This document shows, one piece after another, positions 11,201 through 20,930 of a stretch of DNA of 64,000 nt (position 1 is the stretch's first letter; every line of letters starts with the position of its first letter). Both the position numbers and the translations under genes were made by a program. Source of the stretch: Diplonema papillatum (lineage: Eukaryota; Euglenozoa; Diplonemea; Diplonemida; Diplonemidae). The DNA is taken from contig JAPJBO010000075.1 of NCBI GenBank assembly GCA_030068145.1, positions 124,001-188,000 of the forward strand, in the 5' to 3' direction. A model generated the notes under the pieces. That model was not told where the DNA came from. It worked only from the letters and a program-made list of their open reading frames with translations, and ran no database searches.

Positions 11201-11336
11201 GCCTCTCGAACTCGGCGCTGCTGATCTGCAGCTGCCGCGTGGCCTGCGCCTTGGTCAGGTACGCCCGCTTGAACGACTTCTTCTTGCGCTCGGACTTCGC
11301 CTTCTTGATGCCACGTCCCTTTCCTTTCGTCTTCAT
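8219..11336 (-). CDS. PES1: Pescadillo homolog (NOP7/PES1), four exons
   Basis: Exons run 10284-11336, 9769-9834, 9673-9729 and 8219-8923, all in phase 0, giving about 626 residues. Pescadillo belongs to the PeBoW complex and is needed in the nucleolus for 5.8S/25S rRNA maturation and large-subunit assembly. The first exon starts at the ATG at 11336 with the basic head typical of the family, then the Pescadillo N-domain. The BRCT domain spans the exon junctions: it ends exon 1, and exons 3-4 carry the diagnostic YVRPQWLFDCINAK and LPPHISPF motifs. Exon 4 continues into an acidic Asp/Glu tract and a lysine-rich coiled-coil tail. Donors are ACG|GTATCG, GAA|GTAAGC and AAG|GTACGC. Intron 1 contains a family A and a family E repeat, and intron 3 a minisatellite. 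Exon 2 (22 residues) is the least certain. Confidence 0.93.
9088..9490. repeat. Minisatellite inside Pescadillo intron 3
   Basis: Imperfect units of about 85-100 bp repeat four times. Each combines GTACTCTTTCTGTTGGAGTC with GGTGGACCTGTTGGTCACTC and a short TTTAGCA segment. The array lies wholly within the intron between exons 3 and 4, so it does not affect the protein. Its leading edge (GAAAGAGTAGCATTGGTACT) resembles family C copies near 26.2 and 44.3 kb. Confidence 0.85.
9845..9903 (-). repeat. Family E copy at the 3' end of Pescadillo intron 1
   Basis: On the minus strand this reads GGAGACTCTAAAATCCCGG, then CAAGCGAACTATAACTCTGA, an A-run, and the acceptor TTCCCAG at the start of exon 2. 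It therefore supplies the branch-site region of a real intron. Confidence 0.8.
10068..10272 (+). repeat. Family A MITE-like repeat inside Pescadillo intron 1
   Basis: It is a near-complete copy ending twelve bases from the intron 1 donor at 10283. Together with the family E copy it makes up most of the 449-bp intron. Confidence 0.85.
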
Positions 11337-11609
11337 TGTTCTTTGGTTTGGGTTCTTTTGGTTGGATGGGGGGACGGGAGGTCCTAGGAATCTGGCCGAA
11401 TGACACGTTTGAGTGGATTTATGTATGCGAGTTGCTCAAGCGTCAGGCTGGCGGAAAGGTAGGATACGGCTTTGCGAGGTATGTGTAGCGGCTGATGTGC
11501 ACAATTGTGTTGAGCGTGAGTGCTGCTATACATGCGACGGCTGCGAGAGACCTCAATCTGGTGGATCAGAGTGGTCTTCATGTCTCTGCCATGGGTCCGA
11601 TCTCTCAGG

Positions 11610-11795
11610 GGGAAAAAAATTCCTTCAAGATGGCCAGCCTCTCAAACTCAGCGCTGCTGATCTGCAGCTGCCGCGTGGCTGCGGTACGCCGGCTTGAACG
11701 ACTTCTTCATGCGCTCGGGCTTCGCCTTCTTGATGGCACGTCCCTTTCCTTTCGTCTTCATTGTTCTTTGGTTTGGGTTCTTTTGGTTGCTATGT
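11610..11795 (-). pseudogene. Truncated duplicate of the Pescadillo 5' end
   Basis: The sequence repeats the 5' part of Pescadillo exon 1 and its 5' flank (compare 11180-11365) at high identity. It includes the start region (CTTTCCTTTCGTCTTCATTG on the plus strand) and lacks a short internal segment. No downstream Pescadillo exons follow, so it is a broken duplicate. Confidence 0.85.
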
Positions 11796-11964
11796 AGGCG
11801 ACAGCTGCGGGAGACCTCAATCTCGTGGAACGACAACAAAGGCATGTCATTGGTCCGATCGAGCCGCTCGTCTCTCTTGTCGTGAACGAGAAGAGGGACG
11901 GGACATCAGTCCCGACCCCTTCACCCAGTTCACCGCAGCGAACCTGTCGAGCTGCTTCGGCATT

Positions 11965-12052
11965 TTTTTGTTGAACGCTTACGCCCGCCATTAAACCCAG
12001 ATTTTCCTGTGGTTCGTGTAGGCTACCGCACATTTACCTCCTTTGAGATTGG
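11965..12052 (+). repeat. Family A, partial copy
   Basis: The middle of the family A repeat (TTGTTGAACGCTTACGCCCG onward) stops near the TTTGAGATTG segment. Confidence 0.75.
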
Positions 12053-12221
12053 ACTCCTGTTGCGATAGTGGTATGGTCCTTTGACAGAGCGGATCCGATG
12101 CTTCTCATCTCACCTTTAAAACACGGCTGAGTCACGCATGCTCTTGACAGACGCTGGCGTCCGACATTTCGCACGCGTCGCAGTCGTTGGGTGGTATTGA
12201 CAAGGGGTTTTATCGGACACT

Positions 12222-12285
12222 CGGACTCCTGTTGCGATAGTGGGGAGTCATCGGCATGCCGATGAGTACCACACTAATGTGCAAA
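12222..12285. repeat. Conserved hairpin family H, copy 1
   Basis: The sequence CTCCTGTTGCGATAGTGG leads into a stem-loop (ATCGGC|ATGCCGAT core) closed by TAGTG...CACTA. Copies with different stem sequence but preserved pairing occur at 37362-37418, 50305-50357 and 53455-53512 (inverted). A family A fragment follows at about 12290-12360. Confidence 0.65.
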
Positions 12286-12289
12286 ATAG

Positions 12290-12360
12290 TTTGAGATTTC
12301 GCAACCGGCAGTCCCCTCAAGTATTCCTGCAAAGCAGGTGCGCATGAAACAAAAAAAAGG
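12290..12360 (+). repeat. Family A, right-end fragment
   Basis: It covers only the right end of the repeat (TTTGAGATTTCGCAACCGGC to the A-run), directly after hairpin H. Confidence 0.65.
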
Positions 12361-12922
12361 AAACAAGCGCCACTGAACCATTTTGTCGGGTCGGGCAAGG
12401 TGGTTGAAGACCGGAAGATGGAAGTACATGCAACCTATTCACAACGAACATCTACCCACTCTTTCCGACATTTTCGCCGGCATCCACGGACGCAAGCTAT
12501 AGCTGAGCGCACGGGAAGACAAAACCGTGGAAAGATGGCTAACGGGCGCTCCGGAGTACCGAGGGTGATCACGCACTTTCCAACTCTGTTGGACTGATTG
12601 ATTTCCGGCACTTGGATGTTTTGAATTCGTTCCTTCTGCTCCGCAAAAGGCTTGAATCGGATCACCCCTGGAACTGCATTGAACTGCCTGCCGCTGTCTA
12701 TCGAGGCGTCGTCACCTAGTGGCACAGTGCAGGTCATCGCTACAGACGCTACTCTGCAATTCTAACTTCAAACTATCGAGGCGCACCACTATCTACCATA
12801 GACCCTTGGAACTGCGGGATTACGCGGAGCTGTTTGAGCCGAATCGACGATAGTAGCAATCAGAGTAGAAAGCTTGAACCCGATCGACGATGCACGTGCG
12901 CATCAGTTATCCGCTTGCAGGG

Positions 12923-14059
12923 TCACGTCGCCTCCTTGTCCGAGCCTTCCTTCTCGACTTCTGCCTCAGCCTCGCTTCCGGCGTCCCCCTCCGGCTCCCC
13001 GCCGCGCTTGCTGGTGACGAACTCCGAAAACTCGGATTTTTCGGCCGGCGACTGCCGCAGCACTGCGTCTTCCGCGGGCTCCGGCCCTGGGCTCGCGCCG
13101 AGGGTGACGTACATCTCCTTGAGCCACTCGACGACTTCCGGCTCCATCTCCATGCCGCCGACGGTGAGCGTCCGCTTGGGCTGCTTCGAGGACGAGGCCT
13201 CGTACGCCGCGGGGGACACCTGCTTGTAGTTGGTGCCGTGCTTCTGCGCGATCTCCCGCGACGTCGCGATTAGCGCGGATAGCTTCGGGGGCCGGGCGAG
13301 GCGGCGGTACCGTGCGTTCGTGGCGTTGAGGTCCGAAACTTGGCCTTCGAGTTCGCCAATGCGGTGCAGCAGGGCGCTCCGCTCGCTCATCAACGTGTAC
13401 TTGTCGCTCGAGAGCTTCAGCACGTCGGCGGTCAGCCGGTCTTGCCCTTCCTTCAGGAGCACGTTGGTGTGGGCCAGATCGCTCCACTTCTGCTCGTCGT
13501 CGTACAGGTCTCCCTTCGGCGGGACGCCGAAGGACGAAGCCCGTTCCCGCAGCGACCTCAGCACCTCCGACTCCTCGCGGGCCCGCTGCGCGATGTCGTT
13601 CAGCGCCGCCTGCCGGCTGGTCATCAGCTCGCTTTTCTCTTGGATCTCCCGACTGAGCTCGACGCCCAGCGTCGTGACTATCTTGCGCAGGAACGCCTGC
13701 TCCTCAACGACTCTCTTTCCCGAGAAGGGCAGTTCCTCTTCGACGCCGTCCGGGCGAATCGCCGGGCCGTCTAAGCGGTTCAGAGGCTCCTCCAACTGGA
13801 TGTCCAGCTGCACTTCCAACTCGGGAGGCACCTTCGTCGACCGCCGGACTTGTTTGTACTGAACGACGTATGCGAGTATCGAGGCGACGAGCATCCTGCT
13901 GTACCGCATCAGGCCGGAGGCCAGCTCAAGCTGCTGCTTCGACGCTTTCACGTCGACGGCGGCGTGGTGGATCTTCACGAAGCCCTGCACCATGGCTTGC
14001 CACGCTTCCTGCAGCTCCGTCGTCATCTCGTCGCTGCTCTGCAAGTACATGTCGCTCAT
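12923..14059 (-). CDS. Coiled-coil protein of unknown function (378 aa)
   Basis: A single uninterrupted frame starts at the ATG at 14059; the longer frame upstream has no ATG. It ends in TGA at 12923. The sequence is rich in Glu, Gln, Leu and Arg with heptad-like spacing from about residue 120 to 270. An N-terminal helical segment contains an AWQAMVQGF stretch, and the tail (from about 330) is acidic and probably disordered. There is no signal peptide, membrane segment or catalytic motif. Composition suggests a structural or scaffold protein, possibly cytoskeletal. I do not recognise the family. Strong third-position GC supports it being a real gene. It lies between Pescadillo and the hydrolase gene, same strand. 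Confidence 0.8.
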   Translation of the reverse strand: MSDMYLQSSDEMTTELQEAWQAMVQGFVKIHHAAVDVKASKQQLELASGLMRYSRMLVASILAYVVQYKQVRRSTKVPPELEVQLDIQLEEPLNRLDGPAIRPDGVEEELPFSGKRVVEEQAFLRKIVTTLGVELSREIQEKSELMTSRQAALNDIAQRAREESEVLRSLRERASSFGVPPKGDLYDDEQKWSDLAHTNVLLKEGQDRLTADVLKLSSDKYTLMSERSALLHRIGELEGQVSDLNATNARYRRLARPPKLSALIATSREIAQKHGTNYKQVSPAAYEASSSKQPKRTLTVGGMEMEPEVVEWLKEMYVTLGASPGPEPAEDAVLRQSPAEKSEFSEFVTSKRGGEPEGDAGSEAEAEVEKEGSDKEAT

Positions 14060-14317
14060 CTTCCTCTTTCTTGTCCCCACCGACACACCCTCCCCACGTT
14101 TCGACGAGCGCCCCAACCTAGATTTGCGGGTTCGCAGACTGAGAGGCTATGGCGGGCGCAGGCTCGTGGTACTTCTGCTTCCGACTCAGGTGAGATTTCC
14201 ACCGACAGACGGATACTCGGCGACGTCAGCAGACCAGAAGCAAGCTTCGGCTCCTCAGCGAACTCGCTGGCGGAGCGTGTTTTCGTTAAATAGACAGGCG
14301 CCTCCTTTTGTCCGTGC

Positions 14318-14460
14318 GTGCCGGTTAATCGTTTTCTCACCTGGATTTACCTTGTGTCATTTTCAAATAAGGAATTCTGACCAACCACCAAAACACGCTG
14401 CGTACGTCTATTTAGCCTGCACAACAAATTAAAGGGCAACCCGCAAGATTGTTAGTACCA
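14318..14460 (+). repeat. Repeat family B, copy 1
   Basis: It begins GCCGGTTAATCGTTTTCTC and contains GGAATTCTGACCAACC, so the first half is an inverted repeat. It continues through AACACGCTGCGTACG and ends AGATTGTTAGTACC. Other copies are at 18906-19025, 29310-29455, 44530-44690 (inverted) and diverged ones at 49785-49960 (inverted). Confidence 0.8.
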
Positions 14461-15139
14461 AATCGAGCACAAAGGATACGCTTCAGAGCGACATCAGACC
14501 TACAGAGGCTGCAGAGTCGGGAGAGCAGACCAGGCAAGTCTGGTTTCGGGTCCAGGAAACGCAATGTCCTCTACTTTACTACAAGTCGCCCCCGCTTCCC
14601 TTAGGATCCTGGCGCAGTCGATCGCAGCCGAATGGTCCAAATTCAAATGTGAACGGGTGGTCCTATAGTAACCGGCAGACAGAGACTGAGCAGGCCCGAA
14701 TCTGGGGTGAATGCACTCTCATGGGTTGCAACAAAACATTACGCTGGCACGTTCTCAACGGCGACTACCGCGCTACCATATCGGTACGCTCGATGGAAAA
14801 GCGGTCAATTTAGAAAGGGGAAGAGTAAAATAAGAATTCGAGCCATCAAGACTTTTAAGGTCAACGCACTCGTTCTGGAGAGTTAGACTCAGCGGAGAAG
14901 GTTCCAGCAAACACGATTGCTCTTCGATCCCGCCACGTCTGCACGCCCGTGCAGTTCATCGCCGGCAGCATCATCAGGTTCTGAGGGTTCGATTGTTCAC
15001 CTGTTCACCCATAAACAAGCAACGTGAGCTCTAGACCCAGGTTGGCTTCACCATACTGATGGGGAACCCACCGGGACAGCGCATTCCGACAGCAACACGG
15101 GGGGTGCCATGAAAGGAACGCCCGTTGCTCGTCCGGCTA
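14461..15139. other. Intergenic stretch, nothing recognised
   Basis: No open frame with coding character and no repeat shared with the rest of the window was found. It separates the 3' end of the hydrolase gene from the coiled-coil gene. Confidence 0.5.
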
Positions 15140-16720
15140 TTACTGCTCCTTCATTACGTCCCGCATCCATTCAGCCACCTTCGTGTACCAATCGTCGAGC
15201 CAGCAAGTGTCATTGTGCATGCCTGTAAATGATTATGTTCTTGACTCTTTCGAGATTTGAGAGACTGAACGATCAATTTGACGGGTCCGGTGGTGACTCC
15301 GAGGGCCTCTACCCTGAGTCCTGGATACTAATGCTGTGGCCACCAGATTTGCGAAGTAGCGGACGGTTTGTGATCGACATACCAACAGTACGTATGAACC
15401 TTGTACAAGCGTTAGGTATGCAGATATTCCATGACAAAGAATCGCCCAGTCTCAGTTCTTGACAAAACTGATCGAGATCAGAAGGTGCGTTTATTCTTCG
15501 CTTTTTCTCACGAAAAGGGTACTTCGTTTATCAGTGGAAGCCCCTTCTCCGGAAGTGTTCCCGTTTAATAAAAAAAGGAGGTCTTCATTTTCACACACTA
15601 GCTGTTACAGCAAGTGAAAAGAAAATGAAGATTCTTTTATTATCGATTAGTCAACCTCTACACCGTTCAGGAACACCTTCGGAAAGAAGGTTTGTGCTCA
15701 CGTACAAAAGATTTCAAAGGGGAATTCAAAACTCTGTCGTTCCTGGACTACTCATTATCGGAATGCGCGTAACAAAACTCTGTCGTCCCGGGACTACTCA
15801 GTATCGGAGCGCGCGTAACCCGATTCAACCCATCGCAGATGAGCGGTCCAGACCAGCTCACTCGCCAACGTGTGGAGTTGACCCCGATAATAAATGGGAA
15901 GTACCTTCCGGGAACGATACGAACTTCTTCCGGGAAGACGCGCAGGTCTCGAACAGCTGGAGCATCTGCGCCTCCGGGATGAGCTCGTCGCGGGCACCCG
16001 AGAGGAACAGCACGTGCTGGTCGTGCGGCAGCTGCGAGACGCGGCGGTCGGACTCCCACCGGAGGCTGACGACGGCCGGCTTGAGAACGACCCAGAGCTT
16101 CTGCACGGCCCACGCGGCGCCGATGGCGGTGCTGCAGCCGTACCGCACTACGGTCGACGGGTCCCGCGCCTGCCGCCGCCGCATCGCGCGGCCGAGCTTC
16201 CGGACCAAGTCGTCGAGCACCACGTTCGTCATCACCGGGATCGACGTGAACGTGTTCTCCACCATCAGCCCGCGCAGCGGCGTCTCCACCCGCAGCGCCG
16301 CGCCCAGCGCCACGGCGCCCCCCAGCGACGTGCCGAGCACGAACAGATTCCGCGGCTCGACCCCCATCTCCAGCACGTGCCGGATCGCCGCTGCGGCGTC
16401 CTCGATGAGCCCTTCCTCCGACGGCGGGAGGGCGCTGGTGCTCCCCCGGTACCCTCTGTACGACACGAGCACCGTGTTGCACTGGGCGGCCTCCTGCAGC
16501 CGCATCATGATCGGCAGCCGGTGTCCCATGTTCCCGGCGTTGCCGTGGAAGTATATCACGGTCGGCACCGTCTTCCAGTGGTTCTCGTCCAGCACGCGCC
16601 CCTTCGGCGGCCACGTCAGAAAGTACGCCAACAGCTTCACCTTCGGATTGACCACAATGTTCAGCTGTTTCGGTTTGTCGGTGGTCAGGCAATTCTTCAA
16701 GGAAAAGTACGTGCGCTCGG
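15140..16720 (-). CDS. ABHD13/BEM46-like alpha/beta hydrolase
   Basis: Two exons are supported: 15905-16720 and 15140-15222. The join (GAAG|GTACTT donor, TTTACAG acceptor) is phase 1 and restores the family's catalytic-histidine motif: FPEG is followed across the junction by MHNDT. Other hallmarks are IYFHGNAGNMGHRLP (oxyanion loop), SYRGYRGS, GTSLGG (nucleophile elbow serine), VENTFTSIP and the acid-bearing ARDELIP. The protein ends MRDVMKEQ. BEM46/ABHD13 proteins are membrane-anchored serine hydrolases. The 5' end is uncertain: the frame runs back into the satellite element at 16738. An anchor exon may lie at 19103-19185. The intron of 682 bp contains a direct duplication at 15727-15818. 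Confidence 0.9.
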
Positions 16721-16789
16721 CTAAGGCCGGCGCGTGGCGAGACTGGAGGCAGCAGTTAAAGTTCGGGGAACAGCAAAGTTCGGGCGAAG

Positions 16790-17730
16790 CTAAGTTCGGG
16801 TGAAGCAAAGTTCGGGCGAAGCTAAGTTCTGGTGAAGCAAAGTTCGGGCGAAGCTAAGTTCGGGTGAAGCAAAGTTCTGGTGAAGCTAAGTTCGGGCGAA
16901 ACAAAGTTCGGGCGAAGCAAAGTTCGGGCGAAGGTGAAGCTAAGTTCGGGCGAAACAAAGTCCGGGCGAAGCTAAGTCCTGGGTGAAGCAAAGTTCGGAC
17001 GTTCTGGTGAAGCTAAGATCGGGCGAAAAAGTTCGGCGAAGCTAAGTTCGGGTGAAGCAAAGTTCGGGCGAAGCTAAGTTCTGGTGAAGCAAAGTTCGGG
17101 CGAAGCTAAGTTCGGGTGAAGCAAAGTTCTGGTGAAGCTAAGTTCGGGCGAAACAAAGTTCGGGCGAAGCAAAGTTCTGGGCGAAGCTAAGTTCGGATGA
17201 AGCAAAGTTCTGGTGAAGCAAAGTTCGGGCGAAACAAAGCTCTGGGGGAAGCAAAGTTCGGGCGAAGCAAAGTTCGGGCGAAGCTAAGTTCTGGTGAAGC
17301 AAAGTTCGGGCGAAGCAAAGTTCGGGTCAAGCTAAGTTCGGGCGAAACAAAGTCCGGGCGAAGCTAAGTTCTGGGGGAAGCAAAGTTCGGGTGAAGCAAA
17401 GTTCTGGTGAAGCTAAGATCGGGCGAAACAAAGTTCGGGCGAAGCTAAGTTCGGGTGAAGCTAAGTTCGGGTGAAGCAAAGTTCTGGTGAAGCAAAGTTC
17501 GGGCGAAGCAAAGTTCGGGTCAAGCTAAGTTCGGGCGAAACAAAGTCCGGGCGAAGCTAAGTTCTGGGGGAAGCAAAGTTCGGGTGAAGCAAAGTTCTGG
17601 TGAAGCTAAGATCGGGCGAAACAAAGTTCGGGCGAAGCTAAGTTCGGGTGAAGCAAAGTTCTGGTGAAGCAAAGTTCGGGCGAAGCAAAGTTCGGGCGAA
17701 GTTCGGGTGAAGCAAAGTTCTGGTGAACAT
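16790..17730 (-). repeat. Irregular 16-bp tandem array
   Basis: Alternating units such as GAAGCTAAGTTCGGGT and GAAGCAAAGTTCTGGT, with many small deletions, form blocks that recur at higher order. It is the inverse of the 48-bp array at 960-2050 but less homogenised, which suggests an older or less active array. Confidence 0.9.
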
Positions 17731-17779
17731 TGCATGTTCATAGGACCTCCAGTCTCGAAAAATTCTCAAAAATTTCAAA

Positions 17780-17866
17780 CCGAAAAAAACACTTCGCGCG
17801 GGGATCGAACCGCGGACCTGTGGGTCCGGAGACCGTCGCACTGTTGAAGTGGACCATACAGGCATG
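17780..17866 (-). ncRNA. tRNA-like pol III-type unit in element copy 2
   Basis: On the minus strand: TGGTCCACTTC (A-box-like), then a GGACC/GGTCC hairpin, then the B box GGTTCGATCCC and, within twelve bases, TTTTTTT followed by CGGT. CACTTC near the A box can pair with GAAGTG just before the T-run. A canonical acceptor stem is absent. Confidence 0.45.
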
Positions 17867-18165
17867 AAATCCGAAAAACGGAAAAAGCCAGCTCCGCGCT
17901 ATTATCTAGTACTTTGTTTTACAGTACAGTAAAAAAAGTGGGGTTGGCTCGAATAGAGGCTATTCACATTGCATGTTCATAGGACCTCCAGTCTCGAAAA
18001 ACATCAGAACCCCAAACTGGGGTATCGCCAGAACCCCAAAACCCGAAACCTACCACTCGAGGTGGCCATAAAACGCTCCGGAAATGCAGGGAAAGCGGTC
18101 GGACGCTCGTTTAGGCTGAAATAGTGGCTGCAGAATGCAAAAACAAGGCGAAATCACGTATTGCC

Positions 18166-18202
18166 TTTTCTTAGAGTTGCTTCCAAAGTCTCCGGGGTGA
18201 CC
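18166..18202 (-). repeat. Family E, degenerate copy
   Basis: TTAGAGTTGCTTCCAAAGTC then TCCGGGGTGACC; same orientation as the other copies. Confidence 0.55.
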
Positions 18203-18905
18203 GTTGTTAAAATGGGGGGTTTTTTAAAGCAATTCACGACGATCGCGTACCGATTGGTGAATTTCGACGTTTTTGTTTATGAGGTTCAGCTTTGTACGTG
18301 CCGTGTGGTCGCTGGGTGAATGTGGCTTTACTGTGTCAGACTCGAAAGCTGCTACAACCCATCCTTGAGCCAGGATGCCCACTCTGCTGCCTTCCCGCTT
18401 TTTCATGTATGCATGGAAACAGGAACGCTAAATCTGAGATGATGTCCACTTCTTAACCCCTTCTGAACCAAACCCTGACCACCGAGTCAGCGAAGCCACG
18501 GTAAAGATGCAACCCTCAACAGAAAGCCGGGCAAGCAGTCGACACTGACCGGGTGCGCTTGCTGCGGCCAGGAGTGTGTGTTCGACGAAGATGCGAATAA
18601 AGACGGGGCGTTGGCATACCGATTTCCAGTTCGAGAGGCCGTAGTGGCCAGGTGTCATCATTTCAGGTTCATCAAACCCAAACTGCGGGAAGTACAGCAG
18701 TCTGTGTGGTTGAGCAACATTTTGGTGGAAGAGAGCCGAGACGAGTTAGACGGTGCAAGGCCATCTCTTCAGGAGTTCTCGGTCTCATCATTCGATGATG
18801 ATGAGGAGGGGGATCAGAACTTCGTAAAGCGACCTGATACGGGGCGGACTTGACGTGCCTTGTTGGCCAACCTGTTGGTCGTTTTGCTGTGTATGAGCAC
18901 AGCTT

Positions 18906-19025
18906 CGCTCAGTATGCGTGCCGATTGTCAAGGTAGGAACTCTGATACCACCAAAAACACGCTGCTTTCGTCTTTTCAGCCTGCACAATACATTGAAAGG
19001 CAACCCGTTAGATTGGCAGTACGGT
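18906..19025 (+). repeat. Repeat family B, copy 2
   Basis: It is a shortened copy matching 14318-14460 and 29310-29455. Read on the minus strand, it places a TCTAAC branch-like motif and GTATTGTGCAG acceptor-like end downstream of the candidate anchor exon at 19103-19185. Confidence 0.7.
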
Positions 19026-19102
19026 ACATATTTATATATCCTCCAACATTGCAATGTGCCGGTATGGTTTGTTTCGTCGTGGAAGGAAAATCTGGCACAG
19101 AC

Positions 19103-19185
19103 CTGTACTGGTAGCGGCGGACGAGGTACAGAAGAACGCCCACGAGCCAGCCTGCGAAGATGAGGCCCCACGAGGGCTGCGCCAT
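19103..19185 (-). CDS. Candidate first exon: N-terminal membrane anchor of the ABHD13-like hydrolase
   Basis: The ATG at 19185 opens a frame encoding MAQPSWGLIFAGWLVGVLL followed by a basic RRYQYR, a classic signal-anchor. A donor TACAG|GTCTGT follows at 19103/19102. ABHD13/BEM46 proteins start with such an anchor, and this is the next plausible upstream exon on the same strand. The donor phase (2) does not match the simplest acceptor in front of 16720 (phase 1). Either another small exon lies between them or the acceptor is elsewhere. The intervening ~2.4 kb would include the class 1 satellite element. Confidence 0.4.
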
Positions 19186-19199
19186 CGCCTCTTTTTTCT

Positions 19200-20160
19200 T
19201 TGCCCCCGGCGTTGTGGCCCCGCACTGCCTGTTTTCTTCGAGGGGGGCGGGATCTTAGTTAAACATTGCTCGTTTCTTGTGCTGCCCGGGGTACCAGGGA
19301 AAGCCTGCTACACGGGAGCCAAGCTTCACGTGTTCGGCGGTACTGCAGAGCCACGGGCCTACGGGTCAAGTGGCTGCCGATTTCCCAACTAAAGCATCAA
19401 GGCGTGGCGCACCTTGGAGCTTGGCGCTTGCGCTGAACACAAGCTCGTCGAGACGGTCAGCCACAGGGCAGAGCGGACGGGGTTGTGGCACTGTGCTGCC
19501 TCCGACTCAAGCTTTGCAAGCTGTGGTTAACTGTCACGTTCCTGGACCAGGAGCGGCCTTTTTCTTCTTCTTTTCTTCTTCTTGTGCTGCCCGTAACGCT
19601 CAATTGTTGGGCACAGCACGAATTGCAGATTGCCACAAGCGCAAAACCTCGAGGGCACGAACAATCTACGAGTTTGCTGCCGTTAAACACATTTACGTTA
19701 AGCGCCCCTACCCTAAGCCTTCAAAGCGCCTACGAAACGCCTACGAAATCCACGCGCCTACGGCAGCCATCGATGACAGTAGGTAAAGCTGGAGGCAAAA
19801 AGTGGGTGTCACACACGCCCGATTTACGGGTGTGCATTTACAGGCGTTTTGGTTGTAGCACACCCGTAAGTTTTTCAGGCAAGACTAGGGCATACCCCTT
19901 CCAACTCAAGCTTCTGGCTGGACCCCACCTGTGCGGGCTACATCCAGCGCTTTCCTCCAGTTCACAGTGCTTCCGCAGAAGAAGGGCAGTCTGTCCGGTC
20001 TGAGGAACAAACTTACGTACGTAACATTGAGAAAAAGAAGCGAAAAGAAAATCCGAACTCGCGCTGAATCGTCGCTGTGGTTGCTTGGTACCGGGGGACC
20101 CCGTCGCTTGCTGTCTGGGGGCTCGATCCCTCTTCTTCTTCGCTATTCGCGACCTGGAAG
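19200..20160. other. Gene-poor stretch
   Basis: It holds a T/C-rich tract (19558-19590) and a short run of GCCTACG-type repeats (19705-19765). No supported gene. Confidence 0.4.
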
Positions 20161-20164
20161 GTTC

Positions 20165-20425
20165 AACTGTCTCGAGATAGGTACCCAGCATCTTGTGCAG
20201 ACGGGTTCCTTCTGGTATCCGCCGTACTCGGATTTGCAAGGGATGCACTTCAGAAATGTGCAAATATCTCGAGATAGGTTCCAGTGTCTTGTGCAGACGG
20301 GTTCCTTTGTAGCATGCTCGGAAATGTAAGGAACGCAATTGGAGCTATTATGAAGGGTTCGAATACCTCGAGATCGGTAACCAGTATCTTGTGTCGACAG
20401 CTTTTCCTTTGGTGGCATCTTTAGT
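20165..20425. repeat. Three diverged ~110-bp tandem units
   Basis: CTCGAGATAGGTACCCAGCA, CTCGAGATAGGTTCCAGTGT and CTCGAGATCGGTAACCAGTA each begin a unit. Each is followed by CTTGTG(C/T)(A/C)GAC and a TTCCTT segment. Confidence 0.75.
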
Positions 20426-20819
20426 ACTCGTAAATCTAACGGTGCATTTTAAAAAAGAGGGAGAAACACAGTTCTAATACATAACAAAAGAAATCATCGG
20501 GACTTTCAAGGCGGGGGCTAAGGACGGGGAAGAAGGGGCGAACCTACGGCAATCTACGGTCGGCGAGACCTACCGTATGCACCAGTGTGCTCGCCCGAAA
20601 ATTGACACCTGCGGCCTCAGCACGCTTGCTCTCGGAGAAAGAGAGTGTTGGAAGGAAGGCTGTTTGGTCCGGGGTCAAGCAAGAGTCAGACCGAACCCGC
20701 GGACACTCATGTTCGAGAACTCCGAGACAACAGTTGAATAGAATTGAGCCGGCCCCCGCGGAAAAGCAGCGAGTTGCCCACCGCTGCCTATATATATCAG
20801 TGTACCTCGGTACACAACG

Positions 20820-20910
20820 GTCTATCAGGTCCATCCCTTACCCCTCCATAAATTTGCTTGAAGCTGTCTATCAGGGCCGTACGTGGTCTACCAGGAGGGG
20901 ATGGACCCCC
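20820..20910. repeat. Inverted-repeat segment (GGTCCATCCC family), copy 1
   Basis: GTCTATCAGGTCCATCCC at the left is answered by GGGATGGACC at the right, forming a long hairpin. A related segment with the same ends lies at 45365-45475. Weaker relatives occur near 12.7 kb. Confidence 0.6.
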
Positions 20911-20930
20911 GGCTTAGGAATCGCGTTTGC

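Larger units (their letters stand above)
16738..17996 (-). mobile_element. Satellite-bearing element, class 1, copy 2
   Basis: It is inverted relative to the copy at 583-2168. The ends are CGAGACTGGAGG (16738-16749) and CCTCCAGTCTCG (17985-17996), with an extra internal end-like motif at 17747-17758. It holds an irregular array of 16-bp units (GAAGCAAAGTTCGGGC and relatives, 16790-17730), then a tRNA-like unit with T-tract, then the GAATAGAGGCTATTC leader. The ABHD13-like coding exon begins immediately beyond its left end, so the element sits at the gene's 5' boundary, probably within its first intron. Confidence 0.65.

Noticed and set aside
12222-12285. Hammerhead ribozyme
   Set aside because: The catalytic core motifs (CTGATGA and GAAA in the required arrangement) are absent in all copies.
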